Source: an uncultured Bacteroidales bacterium (GTDB lineage: Bacteria; Bacteroidota; Bacteroidia; Bacteroidales; UBA932). Taken from it: a DNA stretch of 64,000 nt. The position numbers and the translations under genes are program-made. The DNA lies in NCBI GenBank assembly GCA_905233275.1, contig CAJODR010000004.1:62001-126000 (forward strand), given 5' to 3'. Each line of letters starts with the position of its first letter. Position 1 is the first letter of the stretch. Under the pieces are notes generated by a model. That model was not told the DNA's origin. It searched no databases and was given only the letters and a program-made list of their open reading frames with translations. Positions 28,732 to 37,796 of this stretch are shown here, in pieces.

Positions 28732-28988
28732 TTAATCACAGACAGGACGAACGGATAGACCCCAGCACCGGTTGCCGTCATACATGTCGTAACCCTCCGA
28801 ATCGAAGGACATGAACCACGCGCTGTCCTGGTAGTCTGAACTAAGGGAGTACGCCAACTACCGCCCCACTTGACATGAGCGGCATCATCTTCCAGGTCAA
28901 GCCTTGCCTTATTGTCAGGACTGCCGCTGAAAAATACGGCTGCGACTATCAAGAAACTGTATTTGTGAACCTTAACGCATACAGACAA
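28732..28988 (-). pseudogene. Remnant of a FISUMP / Fibrobacter-paralogous-domain-like surface protein with internal deletion
   Basis: SPDNKARLDLEDDAAHVKWGGSWR in one frame joins at about 28852 to SLSSDYQDSAWFMSFDSEGYDMYDGNRCWGLSVRPVCD* in another frame; these are the start and end blocks of this family. Confidence 0.6.
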
Positions 28989-29135
28989 CGCCCTAAGTAT
29001 TATACTACGAAAGCGAAATAACGATTTGTACTACCACTCGCCCCACAATGACCCGGAAAGAAGCAAAGGCATTCTCAAAGGACTATAAAGAACTAAATGT
29101 AATCCCCATGAGTCGGCTCGGGATTTTGTTAGTTC

Positions 29136-29573
29136 CTATACTTTTTGTGCCATTGACAGGAAATCAGCGGGGTGTATGGCTGTTATGTTACTGAATGGCT
29201 GTTTGTCGAGAATGCTTCTGTCTCCGGTAATGAAATATGTGCAGGGGATTTCCATGGCACAACGCAGTTGAAGTTCATCTTCAAAATCGGGGAATAATCT
29301 ATCCAACGAGGCAATTGCACATTCGGCAGAGATGGTGTGCAAGTTCATAAAGGAAAGAAGCTTTTTTACCGGCTCATAAAAATCCGCCGGATCAGTGCCT
29401 GCTTTTCCTGTGAAAACATAGGCGACGTCAGTAAGAGACTGGACGGATACAAATGCATCAATCCCCGAATTCAACTTTGCGGCATTCAACACCCTCAGTG
29501 AAGAATCATAATTCAAACGGCCTTCGCGTATGAGAACATCCAGGAGGATATTCGTATCTAAAAAGACTTTCAT
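29136..29573 (-). CDS. PIN-domain toxin (VapC-like)
   Basis: 145 aa; MKVFLDTNILLDVLIREG...SVQSLTDVAYVF...DFEDELQLRCAMEIPCTYFITGDRSIL. Confidence 0.85.
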   Translation of the reverse strand: MKVFLDTNILLDVLIREGRLNYDSSLRVLNAAKLNSGIDAFVSVQSLTDVAYVFTGKAGTDPADFYEPVKKLLSFMNLHTISAECAIASLDRLFPDFEDELQLRCAMEIPCTYFITGDRSILDKQPFSNITAIHPADFLSMAQKV

Positions 29574-29836
29574 TGCGTGAGGATTGTTTTTAATCTTGGA
29601 TCAACTTCTATCTCCATCCTGGATGGCATTTTCAGTATCCCGGATAATGCAAGGATATCGGAATCGATCTCCTCATCGGGATCTATATAAGGTATCTCTG
29701 CCTTGATGTCTTCCTCAAGGACAGATTCAACATAAGCATTAAAAGACATTCCTTTTGATTTGGCTTTTCGTTTCAGTCCGGTTATCAGCTCCTCCGGGAG
29801 TCTGATTCCGGTTTGTTTATAATTCCTTGTTTCCAT
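29570..29836 (-). CDS. Ribbon-helix-helix-type antitoxin partner
   Basis: METRNYKQTGIRLPEELITGLKRKAKSKGMSFNAYVESVLEED; overlaps the PIN toxin gene by 4 nt. Confidence 0.75.
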   Translation of the reverse strand: METRNYKQTGIRLPEELITGLKRKAKSKGMSFNAYVESVLEEDIKAEIPYIDPDEEIDSDILALSGILKMPSRMEIEVDPRLKTILTQ

Positions 29837-29919
29837 GCTGCAAAAATAGCTATTTGTTGTCAAATTGCAAATAAAATGACAACATATTTCGTCTTGCAGC
29901 GCTTGTTTCTTCTATATAT

Positions 29920-30687
29920 TTATAACCATACATCAAGGGGGAGGACGGTGGTCCAGGCGTCGATGGTGAAGGTGAGGGTGGTGGAGGCCCAGTCGATTTC
30001 GATGGTGATGTCGTCGAGGTCGGGGGCGGTCCAGTCGTAGCCGGAAGCGGCGATGTACTGACCGAGGGCGAAGGTGATGAGGTGGTTTTCCCCGAGGGTG
30101 AATGATACCGTGAGGGAGTTGTCCGCTTGACGCGGAATGCGTACGTTCACTATACCGTCTACCCGGGGGACAGCCGTTACACGGAATGGTCCCACGGTCG
30201 GAGTGCCGTCAGCTTCACAGCCGTCCACATTGCCTTCTATATCAAGAGAATATGGGTATTCACCTCCTTCGGCACTTTTAATGACCAGGGTAAGCAGGCA
30301 GTAGTTTTTGTGAACGATGACCGTGTGGGTGAGCGATTCGCCGGAGGCGTCAAGGGGGACGCGGCAGAGATAGAGAGGAGGGCTCTCTTCGCCCGTGGGA
30401 ATGTGAAGTGAGGCTGTGGCGGCTGAGAGTATGTATTCCCCATTCGGTACCCGAATCATCATGGACCATGGAGAGCCGTCGTCCGGGGAATACAATCTTT
30501 CGCTAAGAGAAAAACCGTCCGGCCCGTCGAGAGCGAGTCTCAAGGCATTCTCGGGGTGAAGGACTTCCGAGACCCGGTCCAGATTGAGGGCCAGACGGCA
30601 TCCGCAGGCACTCCTGTCCTCAAATGTAGTACAGTGGGAAAGGGATAGTATGAGGATTGCTGAAAGGAGCGCCCGCAAGGAATTCAT
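29920..30687 (-). CDS. FimB/Mfa2 family fimbrial subunit-like lipoprotein
   Basis: MNSLRALLSAILILSLSHCTTFEDRSACGCRLALNLDR; Mfa2-like pattern; last gene of a tight three-gene operon. Confidence 0.7.
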   Translation of the reverse strand: MNSLRALLSAILILSLSHCTTFEDRSACGCRLALNLDRVSEVLHPENALRLALDGPDGFSLSERLYSPDDGSPWSMMIRVPNGEYILSAATASLHIPTGEESPPLYLCRVPLDASGESLTHTVIVHKNYCLLTLVIKSAEGGEYPYSLDIEGNVDGCEADGTPTVGPFRVTAVPRVDGIVNVRIPRQADNSLTVSFTLGENHLITFALGQYIAASGYDWTAPDLDDITIEIDWASTTLTFTIDAWTTVLPLDVWL

Positions 30688-30689
30688 AA

Positions 30690-31259
30690 TTAAAACAGGT
30701 AAACGAGTGAGATGATAGCCTCGTCCGGAAGGACAAAGAACTTCTTTCCCCTGTCCACGGTGAGGCCGCAGACTGGACAGTCGTAGGTGGCATACCATCC
30801 CCAGCCGCCCCAGAAGGCTGCGCCGAATTCGACATTGACACGATCTGAAAGCATGTAGGTATAGCCTCCTGAAAGGGTCAGGCCATACCTTTCGCCCTCG
30901 CTGGTTTCCGGGGAGACGAGCCCGCCGTTGTTGTACTGCTGATACTGCAGCCTGGAGCCCGCCCACCAGCCGGAATATACGTGCCAGGGCCAGTACCGGG
31001 CTCCTGCGGAGAATGTCATCTGTTTGCGGTTGATGTGCTTCTCGTCAGCCTGATGGGTGCGGAAGGAGAATGGATTGTATCTCGCCGCAGCCGTGGCCGT
31101 CCAGTGCCTCGCCACGGAGACCGAACCTTCGGCATTGAGCGTACCGAAATTGAGGTACTGGGCGATATTGGTGGAGACGGCCACCTGCTGGGCAAATGCC
31201 GGCACGCACCCGACTGTCAGAAACAGCAGGGCCGCGAGGGCGATTATTCGCTTTTTCAT
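30690..31259 (-). CDS. DUF3575 outer-membrane protein
   Basis: Signal peptide; VAVSTNIAQYLNFGTLNAEGSVSVARHWTATAAARYNPFSF...AGARYWPWHVYSGWWAGSRLQYQQYNNGG. Confidence 0.8.
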   Translation of the reverse strand: MKKRIIALAALLFLTVGCVPAFAQQVAVSTNIAQYLNFGTLNAEGSVSVARHWTATAAARYNPFSFRTHQADEKHINRKQMTFSAGARYWPWHVYSGWWAGSRLQYQQYNNGGLVSPETSEGERYGLTLSGGYTYMLSDRVNVEFGAAFWGGWGWYATYDCPVCGLTVDRGKKFFVLPDEAIISLVYLF

Positions 31260-31260
31260 A

Positions 31261-32835
31261 TCAGTTGGAATAGCGGGCGAAGACCTGGTCGATAGCCGAG
31301 GTGTACTCAGGGTAAAGGTCCACCAGGCGTGCATGCAGGGCCTCTTTGGACACGGTCTCGGCGGTGAGGGCGCGGAAGAGCATGGCGCGCGTAAGACCTC
31401 TTTCTTCCAGATACCTGAATATCTGCGGATAGAACCAGTACGAAGTGCCGTATGAAGGCATGGGGCCGCCATAACGCTCCATGGAGAGCACGTTTTCCAT
31501 GTAATAGGCCCAGCACTCCCCTACCTCGCAGTAGCCGGCGTCCGAGCCGGTGCCGTTTCCGTACGTCTGGCCGCCCGTACCTATATATGACAGTATTATA
31601 TACTTGATGAAATGGTTCCAATAACCGTTGCCAACTGACGCATAATGACTGCAATGGGCCATCTCATGCACCGCGGCGCGGTAAATGTCCCCGTAGGTCC
31701 CATGATCCTTGACGCCAATAGTGACATCAGGCGAAAAGTGCTTGATGAGGTCTTTGTATATCTCCAGATACTGTCCTAACATAACGGCGTCCACTACCGC
31801 CCCGTGGTGCAGCATCATGGTGCTGGAACTCGACAGCTTCTGGAAAATCCATATCCTGAGATCCGTGGGCGGCGTCTTGATGTCCATGTCCTCGGTGCTG
31901 CAGCGAGTGATATAGTCGTAGATGGCGTTGTTTACGACGCAGCGGGTAAAGAGTTTGCGGTCCGATTCCTTGGTCACATTGAAATCCACGCCCTCGGGAT
32001 TGCCCGTACCGAGAGTCGATACCGATGCCGGAACGAGAATCAGGTTGACTCCGAGGGAGAATTTCTTCTCGTTCTTGAACAGGATGCGGTAGCGGACGTT
32101 GGAAGAGAATTTCCGCCCCATACGGTAATAGCCGTCCCGATCGGTATAGGCCGTCGCGAATTTGACGAATGAATTGCACACCACCTTCACGCCCGAGACG
32201 CCGATGGGCTTGCCGCCTGCGTATTCTTCGTCGACAATGGTTATTCGGCCCTCAGGGGCGAATGATTCCGCGCGCGTTTCCGGCTGGAGGAGGTCCCCGT
32301 TGCCCGTCTGGATGAACGAGAGCCTCTCTACTGCAGCCCAGTCCACCTCGTCGTCGAAACCGGCCCTGGTGACTGCGTGCTCGGATATGAAGCAATTGTC
32401 AAGGACTTCTGCCTTGATGCCTTCAGGGAAGGAGAAACCCGTAGGAACTACCGCATACTGCCAGGTGATGGTATCGTCAGAGAGCGACGGATCATGGTAA
32501 TAATCTCCCTCTTTCAGGATCCGGTAATCGCAGGGATGGTCGGAAAGATCGAGGCCAAGGGCGAGGAGACGGGAGAACTCGTCGTCATTCTTCGGGAGAA
32601 AACGGACGTAGAGGTCGGTGGCGGACACATCCGTCCTGCCGGCCTTGGTGGGATAAAGAGTAGCCAGGGCTTTGGTGACATTGGCGACCGAATACGGGTC
32701 CTCCAGCTGTTCGCCGAGGACGATCATTTCGTGCTCCACCGGCCCTGAATCGGGGAAAACAATCTGCTCCGGGTCATCTCCTTTGTTGCAGGAGGCGAAG
32801 AGCAGAAGCGGGATTAAGAGATACTTGGTTTTCAT
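31261..32835 (-). CDS. Putative zinc metallopeptidase lipoprotein
   Basis: 524 aa; lipobox LLFASC; AAVHEMAHCSHY (HEXXH) and downstream GECWAYYMEN as candidate third-ligand motif. Confidence 0.6.
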   Translation of the reverse strand: MKTKYLLIPLLLFASCNKGDDPEQIVFPDSGPVEHEMIVLGEQLEDPYSVANVTKALATLYPTKAGRTDVSATDLYVRFLPKNDDEFSRLLALGLDLSDHPCDYRILKEGDYYHDPSLSDDTITWQYAVVPTGFSFPEGIKAEVLDNCFISEHAVTRAGFDDEVDWAAVERLSFIQTGNGDLLQPETRAESFAPEGRITIVDEEYAGGKPIGVSGVKVVCNSFVKFATAYTDRDGYYRMGRKFSSNVRYRILFKNEKKFSLGVNLILVPASVSTLGTGNPEGVDFNVTKESDRKLFTRCVVNNAIYDYITRCSTEDMDIKTPPTDLRIWIFQKLSSSSTMMLHHGAVVDAVMLGQYLEIYKDLIKHFSPDVTIGVKDHGTYGDIYRAAVHEMAHCSHYASVGNGYWNHFIKYIILSYIGTGGQTYGNGTGSDAGYCEVGECWAYYMENVLSMERYGGPMPSYGTSYWFYPQIFRYLEERGLTRAMLFRALTAETVSKEALHARLVDLYPEYTSAIDQVFARYSN

Positions 32836-33047
32836 CGCTTTGGTACTTTTTTCGGCAAAAGTACAACCGGCGATCCGTCTCAAGAAAAAACAAACGTTTA
32901 ATTACACAATTCGGCCTCCCGGGGCATCAGGAGGCCGAAAAATCTGTTGCGCAAATGGCGTTTTTTCCGGAAAAATCCGGAAGCGCCGCTCTTTACCGTT
33001 TGACATTCAGCGCTTTGCGCGAATAGCCGTCCGGAGAAGAAGAGGCC

Positions 33048-33941
33048 CTAAAAAATCGTGATGGTCTTCTGCTCGATCGAGGACATCAGTTTGTTGGCAA
33101 GCCGGCTGACGCCGAAGCGGAAGAGGTCCTTGTTCAGCCACTGAGGGCCGAGGATTGACGACACGATCGAATAATAGCATACCGCATCCATGCTGGAAGA
33201 TACTCCGCCTGCGGCTTTAAAACCGACCTTGCGACCGGTCTTATCATAGTAAGCCTTGATGCATTCGCACATGACGTATGCAGCGACGGGAGTGGCGTTG
33301 ACCTCCACCTTTCCGGTTGATGTCTTAATGAAGTCTGCGCCATTCTCCATGGCAAGGAAGCTGGCGTCGGCAATCAACTCGTGGGTAACGAGAAGGCCGG
33401 TCTCAAGGATGACCTTGAGGACAATCTTGCGGCCGAGCTCGGCGGAAAGATCGTCGATAAGTTTACGGGAAGCGAATATCTCTTCTCCGGCCGTCTTGTA
33501 ATCGCCTTCAAGGAAAGAATTGAGTGCCAGCACGATATCGATTTCATCGGCACCGGCGCGGACAGCCATCTCTATCTCCTTGAGCTTGACCTCGGGGAAG
33601 CTCTGGGATGCAGGGAAGCAACCGGCGACGGTAGTCACATGAAGCTCGGGCGTGCAGCGTGTCTCAGCCACCACGGGAGCGAAATTGGGATAAACGCATA
33701 CCGATGCGGGCAGCGGATAGTTCGGGTAATCCTTGCGGAGCGAATTTACCTTCTCGACCATCTTGCGCACAGATGCGGGGGTGTCCGTCGCGAGAAGCGT
33801 CGTCAGGTCCATGAGCGAGAAGCACTGCTTCAGGACATCTTCGGAGATCACTTTTTCGAGACTTCCGGCGATGATTTCGAGACTGCGGCCAATCGCCTCC
33901 TTGTCAGGCGTGTAACCATACTTTGAATAAAGATTTGCCAT
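33048..33941 (-). CDS. deoC: Deoxyribose-phosphate aldolase
   Basis: 297 aa; RAGADEIDIVLALNSF, KVILETGLL, ENGADFIKTSTGK, KVGFKAAGGV. Confidence 0.92.
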   Translation of the reverse strand: MANLYSKYGYTPDKEAIGRSLEIIAGSLEKVISEDVLKQCFSLMDLTTLLATDTPASVRKMVEKVNSLRKDYPNYPLPASVCVYPNFAPVVAETRCTPELHVTTVAGCFPASQSFPEVKLKEIEMAVRAGADEIDIVLALNSFLEGDYKTAGEEIFASRKLIDDLSAELGRKIVLKVILETGLLVTHELIADASFLAMENGADFIKTSTGKVEVNATPVAAYVMCECIKAYYDKTGRKVGFKAAGGVSSSMDAVCYYSIVSSILGPQWLNKDLFRFGVSRLANKLMSSIEQKTITIF

Positions 33942-33958
33942 ATCGTGAATAGTTTTGA

Positions 33959-34714
33959 TTATCCTCTTATCTGTATTTTGAATCCTTCTGCTACCAGGGG
34001 TGCCACGAGCTCAGCCATGCGCTCGGCGGAGACGGCCTTGAGCCCCTGCATCGGCGTCGCCCTGTCGATTGTGTAAACCATGATTTCGCGGGGCTTCAGC
34101 TCCCTTACGATGTCCATCCAGCGGGAGAGATTGTCCGGATCCGAGGTCCGGAATGACGGGCTCTCCAGGAACATCGTCTGAAGCACGAAATCGCCATGGA
34201 AGCCCTTCAGGGCCTCGATCACCCTCTTCAGGGAATACCCGGGGACCGGACGGTTGACCTCCCGTATTCCCGCCATGGTCGCAGCGTCGATCTTCATGAT
34301 CGGGTTGTCCACCTTGCGGAGCGCTTCGAACACCGCAGGCACATGCACGCGGGTGGCATTGGACAGCACAGACACCTTCGCGGAAGGGTAATACTTGTCC
34401 CTGAGCTCCAGTGTCGTGTCGATGATAGCCGGGAATTCCGGATTGATCGTGGGCTCTCCGTCGCCGGAGAATGTGATCGAGTCAATGGGCGTACCGGATT
34501 CGACGCAAGTCGCGAGTTTGCTCTCCAGGGCGGCCCGGAGCTCGGCTTCGGTGGGGAGACGGCGGTCGTCGCGGCCGTCGGCATTCCACCCGCATTCGCA
34601 GTAGATGCAGTCGAAATTGCAGAGCTTGCCGTTCTCCGGAAGGAGATTGATGCCCAGCGAAGAACCCAGCCTGCGCGAATGGATAGGCCCGAAAACCAGC
34701 GTTTCCCTTACCAT
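33959..34714 (-). CDS. Radical SAM protein
   Basis: 251 aa; FGPIHSRRLGSSLGINLLP...CNFDCIYCECGW (CxxxCxxC), TFSGDGEPTINPEFPAII. Confidence 0.88.
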   Translation of the reverse strand: MVRETLVFGPIHSRRLGSSLGINLLPENGKLCNFDCIYCECGWNADGRDDRRLPTEAELRAALESKLATCVESGTPIDSITFSGDGEPTINPEFPAIIDTTLELRDKYYPSAKVSVLSNATRVHVPAVFEALRKVDNPIMKIDAATMAGIREVNRPVPGYSLKRVIEALKGFHGDFVLQTMFLESPSFRTSDPDNLSRWMDIVRELKPREIMVYTIDRATPMQGLKAVSAERMAELVAPLVAEGFKIQIRG

Positions 34715-35346
34715 ATATCTTCCTCCTCTATCATTATCTTGTTTTCCCCCTCCTTGCGTCCTGCCGGACGAATATCGTCCTCCAGAGCCTCCAGACTGTC
34801 CGCCATCTCACGGGACAGCGTGTCCAAAGGGGCGATATACACCCGCAGGGTATCGTAGCGAGAGCGGAATATCTGCTGCCACAGCAGGGTGTCAGGAGAG
34901 AACACTCCGAGAGAGTCAGCGGAGAGTACCGGACGGGCGAAACGCGGCTGCACGGCCGTAAAATGCTTGTCAACGCCATTCATCACCTCTCCGATCCACT
35001 TTTTCCACATGACATGCTCCTTGACGACATCGTAACGCTGGTGGAGCTGGTCCTCCGTCGCTTTGAGCATGCGCAGATACCTGTCAGGATCGCGGAGATA
35101 ATAGGCCATGCTCTGCGAGAAATCCTCCGCCGTATAGCCGTATTTGGCGTATATGGGCGCGTACACGAGGAGAGTATCTGTATCCCGGCGGTATTCGTCA
35201 TGAAACTCCAGCCACTGGTCCGTAAGGAGCATGTCGGCGTAAATCTTCGCCATGTCTTCACGGGATATGGTGGGCTTGTCCCTGTTGCACGCAAGTGCCA
35301 GCAGGAGAATCAGCGGGAGAAGGATATGACCTCGACGGAGTCGCAT
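34708..35346 (-). CDS. DUF4296-like lipoprotein
   Basis: 212 aa; lipobox LLALAC; ISREDMAKIYADMLLTDQWLE...VYAPIYAKYGYTAEDFSQSMAYYLRDPDRY. Confidence 0.7.
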   Translation of the reverse strand: MRLRRGHILLPLILLLALACNRDKPTISREDMAKIYADMLLTDQWLEFHDEYRRDTDTLLVYAPIYAKYGYTAEDFSQSMAYYLRDPDRYLRMLKATEDQLHQRYDVVKEHVMWKKWIGEVMNGVDKHFTAVQPRFARPVLSADSLGVFSPDTLLWQQIFRSRYDTLRVYIAPLDTLSREMADSLEALEDDIRPAGRKEGENKIMIEEEDIW

Positions 35347-37790
35347 CAGCGGAGTTCGGCGCCAGCCTGGGTCTTGAATGCTTCGAGAATCTTGGCCATC
35401 AGCGATTCGACCGCGGCGTCGGTCAGGGTCTTCTCTTCGTCGCGGATGACGAAACTGAGGGCGTACTGCTTCTTGCCGGCAGGGATCTTGTCCCCGCGGT
35501 AGACATCGAAGAGGGAGACGCTCCGGAGCAGCCTCTTACCATTGCGGAAGGCAATCTTGCGAAGGTCTTCGTAGGATACGCTCTCGTCGAGAAGGAGGGC
35601 CAGGTCGCGCCTGACTTCCGGGTACTTCGGGAGCTCTGTGAAGTTGAAGCGGTCACGCTTGATGAGGTCGAACAGCACCGGCCACGAAATCTCAGCTGCA
35701 AAAACCTGCTGCTTGATGCCAAATCGCTTAGCGAGAGCCGGCTTTACGGTGCCGAATGTCACCAGAACGCGGTTTTCCCTGCCGGGAACGCTGTAGGTCA
35801 GTCCTTCGGAGAATATATCCGCGGGCGCCGCGCCGATAAACAGCTGGGCCGGATCGATGCGGTAGCGGCGGAGGAGATGCTCGACTTCGCCCTTGAGGGT
35901 GAAGAAGCTGCTCTTCTGCACGGGAGCGCGCCAGGATTTGTCGGGCGTGCCGCTGAGGAAGAGTGCGAAGCAGGGATGCTCCTCGTAGCCCTCGAGGCGG
36001 GTGCCGTCCTTCTCGGGAAGCCTCTGATACACAGAGCCATACTCGAATGTCTTGACGAATGTAACCTGGCGGTTGAGATTGTAAGCAATCACTTCGAGGC
36101 CGCTGAGGATGAGGGTCTGCCTCATCACTCCGAGGTCGGAACTGAGCGGGTTGACAATGCGGACGCAGCGCTCTGCCGGGAAGGTTTCGAGGTCGCGGTA
36201 GTATTCTTCCTTGGTCAGCGAATTGTTCATCGTCTCGACGAATCCGCGGGAAGCCAGCAGGTTGGAAATGCTGTTGCGAGTGGCTTCGGGCTCCGGTGCA
36301 GATGTGGGAGTCACGGACATGCGGACCGTGCCGGGGAGTTCGATATTGTTGTAGCCGTAGATGCGGAGGATCTCTTCGACGACGTCGCATTCGCGGTAAA
36401 CGTCAATCATGTAGGTCGGAGCGGCGACGAGGGCACCTCCGGGACGTCTTTCGACGAATTCGTAATTGAGGGCCTCCAGAATGCGCTCTATCGTGTCGTG
36501 GCCGATCTTCTTGCCGACGAAGGCTTCGATGCGGTCGTAATCGAGGTCGATCCTCTTGCGGTCGATCTTGACGGGATAGCTCTCGCGGACTGCTCCGGTG
36601 ACATGGCCTCCGGCGATCTCCGTGATCAGGAGAGTGGCGCGCTTGGCACCGTAGAGGGCGGCTTCGGGATCGGCGCCCCTTTCGAAGCGGAAGGATGCGT
36701 CGGTCGAGAGCTGCTGGCTCTTGGCGGTCTTGCGGATGGATGCGGGATTGAAATATGCTCCCTCGATGAATACGCGGGTGGTGGCTTCGGTCACGCCGCT
36801 GTCTTCGCCGCCGAATACGCCTGCGATGCACATGGGACCGATGGTATCGGCGATCACGACATCTGTGGAGGCGAGTTTCCTTTCGACACCGTCGAGGGTT
36901 TTGATGATCTCGCCGTCTGCGGCCTTGCGGACAACGACCTTGCCGCCGCGCACCTTGTCGGCGTCAAAGGTATGGAGGGGCTGGCCGAGTTCCATCAGTA
37001 TAAAGTTGGAGATGTCGACTACGCTGTTGATCGGGCGGAGGCCGACGGAGAGCAGACGCTCCTGGAGCCACTGCGGTGAAGGACCGACTTTAACGCCCTC
37101 TACAGTAATGCCTGTATAACGCGGAGCACCCTCTGTATCAAGTACTTCTATCGGCATCGACTCTCCCTTGCCTTCGGCGAATGCCTCCACGGAAGGAAGG
37201 CTCAACGCGCAGGGCAGGTCGCGGCTCTTGAGATATGCGTAAAGATCGCGGGCGACACCGATGTGGGAGGCCGCGTCGACGCGGTTGGCGGTGATTTCGT
37301 ATTCGATTACCGACTCATCCTTTAGGTTCAGGTATTCCTTGGCGGGGGTGCCGATGACGGCGTCCTCGGGAAGGACCATGATGCCGGCGTGGTCGGTGCC
37401 GATGCCGAGTTCGTCCTCGGCGCAGATCATGCCGAAGGATTCGACTCCGCGGATCTTGGATTTCTTGATCTTGAAGTCGCCCGGGAGAACAGTGCCGATG
37501 CGTGCGAATAGCACTTTCTGCCCGGCGGCGACATTGGGGGCGCCGCAGACTACCGTGACAGGCTCCGGTGAGCCGTCATCCACGGTCGTAATGTGGAGAT
37601 GGTCGGAATCGGGATGGGGAATGCAGGTCAGGACTTTGGCCACTACGACGCCTTGAAGTCCGCCGGGGATTGCCTCGGTCGTTTCGACGCTGTCGACCTC
37701 TATGCCGATGGAGGTCATCGCTTCCGCCACCTGGTCCGGTGTGAGGTCACACTGGAGGTAGTCTTTGAGCCAACTGTAAGAAAGTTTCAT
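35346..37790 (-). CDS. pheT: Phenylalanyl-tRNA synthetase beta subunit
   Basis: 814 aa; MKLSYSWLKDYLQCDLTPDQVAEAMTSIGIEVDSVE, tRNA-binding domain, B3/B4, B5, anticodon-binding C-terminus. Confidence 0.97.
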   Translation of the reverse strand: MKLSYSWLKDYLQCDLTPDQVAEAMTSIGIEVDSVETTEAIPGGLQGVVVAKVLTCIPHPDSDHLHITTVDDGSPEPVTVVCGAPNVAAGQKVLFARIGTVLPGDFKIKKSKIRGVESFGMICAEDELGIGTDHAGIMVLPEDAVIGTPAKEYLNLKDESVIEYEITANRVDAASHIGVARDLYAYLKSRDLPCALSLPSVEAFAEGKGESMPIEVLDTEGAPRYTGITVEGVKVGPSPQWLQERLLSVGLRPINSVVDISNFILMELGQPLHTFDADKVRGGKVVVRKAADGEIIKTLDGVERKLASTDVVIADTIGPMCIAGVFGGEDSGVTEATTRVFIEGAYFNPASIRKTAKSQQLSTDASFRFERGADPEAALYGAKRATLLITEIAGGHVTGAVRESYPVKIDRKRIDLDYDRIEAFVGKKIGHDTIERILEALNYEFVERRPGGALVAAPTYMIDVYRECDVVEEILRIYGYNNIELPGTVRMSVTPTSAPEPEATRNSISNLLASRGFVETMNNSLTKEEYYRDLETFPAERCVRIVNPLSSDLGVMRQTLILSGLEVIAYNLNRQVTFVKTFEYGSVYQRLPEKDGTRLEGYEEHPCFALFLSGTPDKSWRAPVQKSSFFTLKGEVEHLLRRYRIDPAQLFIGAAPADIFSEGLTYSVPGRENRVLVTFGTVKPALAKRFGIKQQVFAAEISWPVLFDLIKRDRFNFTELPKYPEVRRDLALLLDESVSYEDLRKIAFRNGKRLLRSVSLFDVYRGDKIPAGKKQYALSFVIRDEEKTLTDAAVESLMAKILEAFKTQAGAELR

Positions 37791-37796
37791 ATCTCG

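Noticed and set aside
35295-37079. 594-aa plus-strand ORF antisense to pheT
   Set aside because: Shadow ORF; pheT is unambiguous on the opposite strand.
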